10,664 bases of DNA from Bacillota bacterium. Lineage in GTDB: Bacteria; Bacillota; Clostridia; Lachnospirales; Lachnospiraceae. Numbering within the stretch: the first letter of the stretch is position 1; each line of letters begins with the position of its first letter. The stretch covers positions 1 to 10,664 of the forward strand of contig JAEZVF010000072.1 of the NCBI GenBank assembly GCA_023443225.1, read 5' to 3'. The notes beneath the pieces were generated by a model. That model was given only the letters and a program-made list of their open reading frames with translations, was not told the DNA's origin and searched no databases. Made by a program: the position numbers and the translations under genes. Shown piece by piece: positions 5,919 to 10,664 of this stretch.

Positions 5919-7148
5919 ATGTATTATGCACTAAATAGCAACGTATATATTGTAAATGGTAAGGCAAAAAGTTGTATCTATGATCTGAATGGATTAAAAC
6001 TTTTTAGCATAAATAAAAGGTTAGCAGAAAAAATTGATATGGTTAATAAAGGTCAATTATTTGAGGGAGATGTTGATGACGAATTAAGAATTGTGCTTGA
6101 CGAATTTATCAGTAAGGGACTTATTAAATTGTCTGAATACCCACATACTCATCAAATAGATGAAATTAAGGAAATTGACTCTAATTGTAAGTTTGCATGG
6201 ATAGAGATTACAAGTAAATGTAATTTAAAATGTATTCATTGCTATAACGAATCTGATATTCGTTGTGATAGTGTAATGTCTTTATCAAATTTTAAGCGAG
6301 TGGTTGATAGTTTATTTAAAATGAAGGTACGAAGAATTCAAATTATTGGTGGAGAACCTTTTTATGATAGTAATAAACTTAAAGATATGCTTGGCTATGC
6401 TGTTGGGAAATTTGACTTTATAGAAATATTTACTAATGGAACACTTATTTCTAATATATGGTTTGATTATCTGGCTGAAAATAATATACACATAGCATTA
6501 TCAGTATATTCATATAACGCTGAAATGCATGATAAGGTTACTGGTAGCAATGGATCTTTAGAAAAAACAAATAGAGCAATAGAGAAATTAAAAAAGCATG
6601 GAGTAAAATACAGAGTGTGTAATGTATTGATGAATAATATTGAGATAGGCGAAAAAATAACTAATTTGTATACACTGAGAGAGGATAAAGATGTAGTGAG
6701 AATGTCAGGTCGTGCTAATTTTTCTTTATTATCAAATGAATTAATAAAAAGAAAATTAATTACAAAGAATTCATTTCGAGAGCCGATTACAAAAACATTT
6801 TGCAAAAGAATGATTTCAGGACATAATTGTTTTAGGGATAAAATTTATATTTCGGTAAATATGGAGGTGTTTCCTTGTGTAATGGAGAGAAGATTTAAGC
6901 ATTGTGTAATAGATGAACAAAACAAAATAGTATTAGATGACAGTATAAGATATTTTACCAAGGATAAAGTGAACGAATGCTCTTACTGTGAATATAGATA
7001 TGCTTGTTTTGATTGTAGACCAAATTCTTTAAGTGATAATATAGTCGAAAAGCCATGGTATTGTACTTATAATCCCAAACATGGGGAATGGATTGATGGA
7101 GATAAGTTTATTGTTGAATTGAGAGAAAAATGGGAGGAGAAGAAATAG
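5919..7148 (+). CDS. Radical SAM/SPASM peptide maturase with N-terminal leader-binding-like region
   Basis: This 409-residue enzyme probably modifies the upstream cysteine-rich peptide. The radical SAM cluster motif CNLKCIHC (Cys101, Cys105, Cys108) binds the 4Fe-4S cluster that cleaves S-adenosylmethionine, and GGEP (144-147) contacts its amino group. The C-terminal SPASM domain has Cys304, Cys320, a CSYC pair (354, 357), Cys363, Cys366 and Cys382, enough to hold auxiliary clusters. Residues 1 to about 75 form a small alpha/beta stretch resembling PqqD/RRE-like leader-binding domains, as in many maturases of cysteine-rich peptides. The ATG follows AGGAAGG (5904-5910) by eight bases. The gene is clearly AT-rich compared with the conjugation remnants upstream, suggesting separate acquisition. 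The linkage type it makes cannot be read from sequence. Confidence 0.87.
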   Translation: MYYALNSNVYIVNGKAKSCIYDLNGLKLFSINKRLAEKIDMVNKGQLFEGDVDDELRIVLDEFISKGLIKLSEYPHTHQIDEIKEIDSNCKFAWIEITSKCNLKCIHCYNESDIRCDSVMSLSNFKRVVDSLFKMKVRRIQIIGGEPFYDSNKLKDMLGYAVGKFDFIEIFTNGTLISNIWFDYLAENNIHIALSVYSYNAEMHDKVTGSNGSLEKTNRAIEKLKKHGVKYRVCNVLMNNIEIGEKITNLYTLREDKDVVRMSGRANFSLLSNELIKRKLITKNSFREPITKTFCKRMISGHNCFRDKIYISVNMEVFPCVMERRFKHCVIDEQNKIVLDDSIRYFTKDKVNECSYCEYRYACFDCRPNSLSDNIVEKPWYCTYNPKHGEWIDGDKFIVELREKWEEKK

Positions 7149-7200
7149 ATGCTTATTTCTCGTACTCAAATTAAGTTTAACTTGGAGAGAAAAAATAGAT

Positions 7201-8247
7201 ATGGATAATCGTAGAAGATATCATAATGTGATAGAAAAAATGAATTTGCAAGACGAAGACTCTATAAATGTAGCACTCAAGAAAAAGGGATTTTATTCCG
7301 CATCTAAAACGTTTCCCCTTTCCTCATTACATTTTGAATTGACATCTCGTTGTAATGCATTCTGTAAACATTGTTATAACAATTCCGGATTAAATAATAA
7401 AGACTCAGATGCAATGACTCCGGATAAATGGGTGTCGTTTTCAAAATATTTGGTTGAGCATGGAGGGGTTTTTGAATGTCTTCTTTCAGGTGGAGAACCA
7501 TTACTTTTAGGTGATAAACTATTCGAGATCATGGATATTTTAAATGATGATGGCACGATATTCTTAGTTATGACAAATGGATATTTGTTGTCAGAAGAAA
7601 TGTCAAAAAAATTAAAAAAATATAGATACCATTGGCTTCAAGTTTCTATTGATGGTGCTACAGCGGAGTATCACGACTCATTTCGTCAAGCAAAAGGAAG
7701 CTGGGACAGGGCTATTAGAGGTGCAGCAGCAGCTTCTAATAATGGTATACCAATTAAAATAGCTCATTGTGTGACTCCTTATAATTTGAATGATGTAGAT
7801 GATATGTGTGCAATAGCATATTCACTAGGTGCATCTAGTATCATGGCCGGAGGTATTTCTCTCAGTGGCAGAGTTGGTGAAAATATGGATTTGCTTTTAT
7901 CGGATACTGAAAGACAAATTCTTTGTGACAAACTTGAAGAAAATCGTATACGATACCAAGGACGTATGCGTGTTAAAGCCACAAATAGTGTGCGGAATGG
8001 CTTGGAAAATCACGCTAAAAGACCACGTTCTGGAGCTGTGATAAGACCAAATGGAGATATTAAAATTGATGGTATGGCCCCCTTTGTTATTGGAAATATA
8101 TTAAGTAATGATTTTGCGGAGGCGTGGGAAAATAAGATTGATGTTTGCTGGAACAATCCAAAGGTTAAAGAATTTATTTCCGGATTTGATAAGAGCGACA
8201 GAAATAAAAATTTTATCAATTATGTGGAAAATGATATCCACATATGA
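7201..8247 (+). CDS. Second radical SAM peptide-modifying enzyme with cysteine-less SPASM-like tail
   Basis: This 348-residue protein has CNAFCKHC (Cys51, Cys55, Cys58) for the radical SAM cluster, SGGEP (96-100), and an SIDGAT strand (149-154) typical of the SPASM subfamily core. Its C-terminus has the SPASM-like layout SGAVIRPNGDIKID ... GNI (277-300), but the expected cysteines are replaced by residues such as Ser277 and Asp290, so it probably carries no auxiliary cluster. It begins 52 bases after the first maturase, behind GGAGAG at 7184-7189, and must be co-transcribed with it. It could install a second kind of bond in the same peptide, act as a partner of the first enzyme, or epimerise residues. 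It is not a duplicate of its neighbour: the N-terminal region and tail differ. Confidence 0.85.
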   Translation: MDNRRRYHNVIEKMNLQDEDSINVALKKKGFYSASKTFPLSSLHFELTSRCNAFCKHCYNNSGLNNKDSDAMTPDKWVSFSKYLVEHGGVFECLLSGGEPLLLGDKLFEIMDILNDDGTIFLVMTNGYLLSEEMSKKLKKYRYHWLQVSIDGATAEYHDSFRQAKGSWDRAIRGAAAASNNGIPIKIAHCVTPYNLNDVDDMCAIAYSLGASSIMAGGISLSGRVGENMDLLLSDTERQILCDKLEENRIRYQGRMRVKATNSVRNGLENHAKRPRSGAVIRPNGDIKIDGMAPFVIGNILSNDFAEAWENKIDVCWNNPKVKEFISGFDKSDRNKNFINYVENDIHI

Positions 8248-8307
8248 TACTATTTTATCAAATATAAAAATTGATAATCGTGAAAATCGTTTGTACCTGA
8301 AAATTTG

Positions 8308-8335
8308 TTGAGAGATTAAATACATGTGATATGAT
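8308..8335 (+). promoter_or_regulatory. Possible promoter after the RiPP locus
   Basis: TTGAGA (8308-8313) and TATGAT (8330-8335) are 16 bases apart. This could drive the 29-codon ORF and the hydrolase gene that follow. Matches this good arise by chance in AT-rich DNA, so support is modest. Confidence 0.3.
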
Positions 8336-8446
8336 GGATTTTTGTAGACTATTAAGATAGATTAGGTGAAATGTATTTATCTTGAAAGGCCGGCATTAAC
8401 AAATCGTAAAGACAAGAAAAGAATTAACATTATAGAAGGGAGAAAT

Positions 8447-8536
8447 ATGTACTACATTTTAAAAGAGTTCGATGGTATCAAAGAAGTCATTAATATCTAT
8501 GTTGCAGAAGAGGATTTGACTATTCACCAACTGTAA
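8447..8536 (+). CDS. 29-residue ORF with a good ribosome binding site, possibly a truncated gene
   Basis: An ATG at 8447 lies four bases after GAAGGGAG (8435-8442) and opens a frame of 29 codons, starting MYYILKEFDGIKEV and ending at TAA 8534-8536. The sequence is amphipathic and acidic, with no cysteines and no signal peptide. The strong start site suggests it is, or was, translated. It could be a genuine small protein or the surviving 5' end of a larger gene cut off before the hydrolase. I recognise no family. Confidence 0.4.
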   Translation: MYYILKEFDGIKEVINIYVAEEDLTIHQL

Positions 8537-8675
8537 TAACAATGCATCAATTTAGAATAATAACAAAAAAATGTATCAAAGTACAATTCATCTAATACCT
8601 ATATCATTAGAAAAAAATAAGTCTATAGCCTCTATGATTAAGGTCTATAAACTTATAATACGAGGAGTATATATT

Positions 8676-9506
8676 ATGGAATGCACAGTAAAAAACACAA
8701 AAATCAATTATGAAATATATGGTGATGGTGTACCTATTTTAATGATTCATGGGTGGGGTGTAGATCACAGACTAATGAAAGGATGTATGGAGCCGATTTT
8801 TCAAAACACAAATCTAGCATGGAAGCGTATATATTTTGATTTGCCAGGAATGGGTAAGTCAAAAGGTGTTTCATGGATTACCGGTGTTGACCAAATGCTT
8901 GAATTGGTGCTTGGCTTCATTGATACAGTAATTCCCAATGGGAATTTCGTTTTAGCAGGGGAATCCTATGGTGGTTTATTAGCCAGAGCAGTAATTAACA
9001 AACGTTTTTCAAGAGTCGAAGGACTCCTTCTAATATGCCCTGCCGCAGGGAGAGGAGCAGCCGATGAGAAAGATGCTCAATTTCAGGTATTTGAGGAAGA
9101 TATACCTTTTTTAAACAGTCTTGCTGAAGAGGAGAGAAACTATTTTCAAACAGAGGGGATAAATGTAATACGAAATAAGCGAGTATGGAACAGGTATAAA
9201 GAAGAAGTTCTTCCAGGTCAACAAATTGTAGATTCTACGTTTTTGGATAACTGTACAGGAAAGCTTAGTTTCGATGTGGATGCTCTTGACAAGCCGTTCA
9301 CTAAACCTACATTAATGCTTGCAGGAAGGCAAGACTCCATTGTGGGTTATCGTGGTTTATGGCATATTATTGAAATGTATCCCAGAGCTTCCTTTGTATT
9401 ACTTGATAAAGCGGGTCATGCTCTTCAAATTGAGCAAGAAGTTCTGTTTACAGAGACAGTAAACGAATGGTTAAATAGGGTCGAGGTGGATATGGTGTAT
9501 AGATAG
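8676..9506 (+). CDS. Alpha/beta-hydrolase fold enzyme
   Basis: The 276-residue product has the full catalytic set of the alpha/beta hydrolase superfamily: HGWG (25-28) forming the oxyanion hole, GESYGG (95-100) with Ser97 as nucleophile, AGRQDS (216-221) with Asp220, and DKAGHAL (244-250) with His248. Such enzymes split esters, amides or similar bonds, and the substrate cannot be told. No signal peptide is seen, so it should be cytoplasmic. The start at 8676 is chosen because GAGGAG (8662-8667) lies eight bases upstream. An in-frame extension back to 8571 lacks such a site. It follows the RiPP locus by about 430 bases and could in principle be a peptide-tailoring or resistance enzyme, but it is more likely a separate gene. 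Confidence 0.88.
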   Translation: MECTVKNTKINYEIYGDGVPILMIHGWGVDHRLMKGCMEPIFQNTNLAWKRIYFDLPGMGKSKGVSWITGVDQMLELVLGFIDTVIPNGNFVLAGESYGGLLARAVINKRFSRVEGLLLICPAAGRGAADEKDAQFQVFEEDIPFLNSLAEEERNYFQTEGINVIRNKRVWNRYKEEVLPGQQIVDSTFLDNCTGKLSFDVDALDKPFTKPTLMLAGRQDSIVGYRGLWHIIEMYPRASFVLLDKAGHALQIEQEVLFTETVNEWLNRVEVDMVYR

Positions 9507-9656
9507 TATTATTTTCATAGCGATGGCGATGTCAATCCTGTCGGGCATGGGATGTACTTAAGAACCTTGGCTTACATTGAAGAAATGAAACCAGCCGAAA
9601 TTGTAGAATGCAAATATGAAATAGGACAGGAACAATGTATCTATTCCTTTTGCTAA
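9507..9656 (+). pseudogene. C-terminal fragment of an unrecognised protein
   Basis: Directly after the hydrolase stop, the same frame stays open for 49 codons to TAA at 9654-9656. It reads SDGDVNPVGHGMYLRTLAYI, then EEMKPAEIVECKYEIGQ and a CIYSFC end. No start codon with a ribosome binding site precedes it. The composition looks like real protein, so this is probably the remaining 3' end of a lost gene. The family is not recognised. Confidence 0.4.
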
Positions 9657-9758
9657 GTTCACACTCTTATTGTTATCTTATTTAATAGTTGATAGCGACA
9701 TCGAACTTCCCATTTTATTTATAATAATAAAGAATTACTACATTTTAAGGAGGCACTT

Positions 9759-9889
9759 ATGAAGATTTCAGTTTTTTTAGGCTATCCCAAGCAGATGAGA
9801 TAACTAAATATTTACTATCGCGAGGTCTCGACCCTAGAACACTCGGAGTTACTGAGCCTATTAGGAGGAAAGCATGGAGCGATGTGTAA
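9759..9889 (+). pseudogene. Mini-gene interrupted by a -1 shift at a T7 run
   Basis: AAGGAGG (9747-9753) precedes an ATG at 9759. The zero frame stops after 14 codons, but a -1 shift at the T7 run (9772-9778) joins MKISVF to LSQADEITKYLLSRGLDPRT and on to a WSDV end at 9889, about 43 residues. The heptamer T TTT TTA is in the codon phase needed for tandem -1 slippage. The joined product looks like a small soluble helical protein. It may be a pseudogene, a base missed in sequencing, or a programmed frameshift. Confidence 0.45.
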
Positions 9890-10013
9890 TTTGTGAAAAG
9901 AATGAGAAAAAACAGAATTAATGATATACAGGGATGACTTTGTTAGTGTAAGCCATTATATGCCTGATATAGATGGCAATACTTGTGCTACCAATGAAGG
10001 CGTTGAAAATTAA
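9874..10013 (+). pseudogene. Second mini-gene, overlapping the first and broken at an A6 run
   Basis: AGGAGG (9863-9868) precedes the ATG at 9874, which lies inside the end of the previous mini-gene, so the two look translationally coupled. The zero frame stops after 15 codons. A -1 shift in the A6 run (9907-9912) continues into ELMIYRDDFVSVSHYM and ends GVEN at 10013. The start MERCVICEKN, with a CxxC, and the following DDFVSVSH recall the N-terminal part of HIT-type proteins, but no catalytic HxHxH is present. It is therefore short or truncated. Confidence 0.4.
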
Positions 10014-10106
10014 AAGCACTTACATATTTTCTTATAGTAGTATTTAGAGACGTGTGCTGTCTACTATATAATGTTAATTCCAAATTAGTAAAGGAAATTA
10101 ATCGGA

Positions 10107-10664
10107 ATGAAAATGAATGAAAAAGGCCAAATGGTAGCACCTGCTACCTGTAGGATGACAGCCGAAGATTTTGAAAATAATGGTGGAACGAGTGTATATT
10201 GGTTAGGTGGAGGAGGAGCCATGATAAACAGTCAGGGCACAATCATCATGATTGATCCCGTATTGGAAGGGTTTGATATGCCGCTATTAATTGATATACC
10301 GATTTTACCACAAGAAGTACTTAAGGTGGATGCGGTTCTGGTTTCCCATTCGGATAGTGATCATTATTCCAGAGCTACCTGTAAGAACTTGAAATCTGTG
10401 TGCAATGCATATCATACAACGTTCTATGTGGCTTCCTTAATGAAGGAAGAGTGTGACATTGATGGAAATGGGCATGATATAGCAGACCATATTCAAGTGG
10501 GCGAGATAGACATAGAACTGACACCTGCAGATCACGTATGGCAGAGATTGTATGAAAGCTATAATTACCGAGTATGGGAAGACAGAGAATGTTGTGGATT
10601 TTATTTGCGTACAAGAGATGCAAAAATCTGGTATGTTGGAGATTCTAGATTAATGGAATGCCAG
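10107..10664 (+). CDS. Metallo-beta-lactamase-fold hydrolase, 5' part (runs off the window)
   Basis: The frame is open from the ATG at 10107 to the last base, 186 codons with no stop, so the 3' end is missing. Upstream AAGGA at 10091-10095 is a rather distant ribosome binding site, and the ATG at 10113 is an alternative start. The metal-binding set of the fold is visible: SHSDSDHY (His81, Asp83, Asp85, His86, a variant of HxHxDH), a further His in PADH (His143), and the bridging Asp in YVGDSR (Asp179). The closest general pattern is the UlaG-like group of MBL hydrolases, which often act on small cyclic or phosphorylated molecules. The true substrate is unknown. Confidence 0.83.
   Translation, partial: MKMNEKGQMVAPATCRMTAEDFENNGGTSVYWLGGGGAMINSQGTIIMIDPVLEGFDMPLLIDIPILPQEVLKVDAVLVSHSDSDHYSRATCKNLKSVCNAYHTTFYVASLMKEECDIDGNGHDIADHIQVGEIDIELTPADHVWQRLYESYNYRVWEDRECCGFYLRTRDAKIWYVGDSRLMECQ

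Noticed and set aside
6467..6805. 112-codon minus-strand frame inside the first radical SAM gene
   Set aside because: It is a shadow of a well-supported gene, with no ribosome binding site.
8221..8244. TATGTGGA/TCCACATA inverted repeat at the end of the second radical SAM gene
   Set aside because: It lies inside coding sequence and has no T-tract after it, so it is not supported as a terminator.
8654..8659. TATAAT just upstream of the hydrolase gene
   Set aside because: No -35 element stands at the right distance, and a start there would leave almost no leader before the ribosome binding site.
10033..10068. TATAGTAG/CTACTATA inverted repeat before the MBL-fold gene
   Set aside because: The stem is only 8 bp and AT-rich with a 20-base loop, which is expected by chance in this composition; no link to a gene could be shown.
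1..10664. CRISPR array, tRNA, rRNA or complete insertion sequence
   Set aside because: No regularly spaced repeats, cloverleaf-like sequence, rRNA-like sequence or transposase frame was recognised on either strand.

Overview
The window reads as a chromosomal accessory region of a low-to-moderate GC Gram-positive bacterium of the class Clostridia (Lachnospiraceae-like). The grounds are strong AGGAGG-type ribosome binding sites, TTG and GTG starts, an ECF sigma/anti-sigma pair, and conjugation-gene remnants of the type found in Tn1549-like integrative elements. A genus cannot be named from the sequence alone.

Layout: (1) 1-943: the 3' end of a TIM-barrel sugar-phosphate isomerase/epimerase-like gene, then a small protein of unknown function. 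(2) 1111-2685: a leftward ECF sigma factor and membrane anti-sigma operon with a probable self-recognised promoter, lying between two copies of a 26-bp repeat. (3) 2687-5545: the scar of a conjugative element. It holds a VirB6/TrbL-like gene broken by two frameshifts, an apparently intact Fic-domain gene with its own promoter, and a VirB4-like ATPase that has lost its ATPase core and acquired a foreign zinc-finger-like tail. (4) 5596-8247: the most interesting part, a compact AT-rich RiPP locus. It has a strong promoter, a 43-residue precursor with seven cysteines, an internal terminator, and two different radical SAM enzymes. (5) 8447-10664: a 29-codon ORF, an intact alpha/beta hydrolase, a run of gene fragments including two translationally linked mini-genes each off by one base at a homopolymer, and the 5' part of a metallo-beta-lactamase-fold hydrolase running off the end.

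How the parts work together: in the RiPP locus the first maturase has an N-terminal region that probably binds the leader, a radical SAM core and a cysteine-rich SPASM domain. The second has a radical SAM core and a SPASM-like tail without the cluster cysteines. Together they could install thioether or other crosslinks in the cysteine-rich peptide. No dedicated transporter or leader peptidase is present in the window. The terminator between precursor and enzymes would make far more peptide than enzyme. The conjugation genes are dead or nearly so, so the region looks like an insertion hot spot in which a decayed integrative element, a Fic gene and a RiPP cassette have accumulated.
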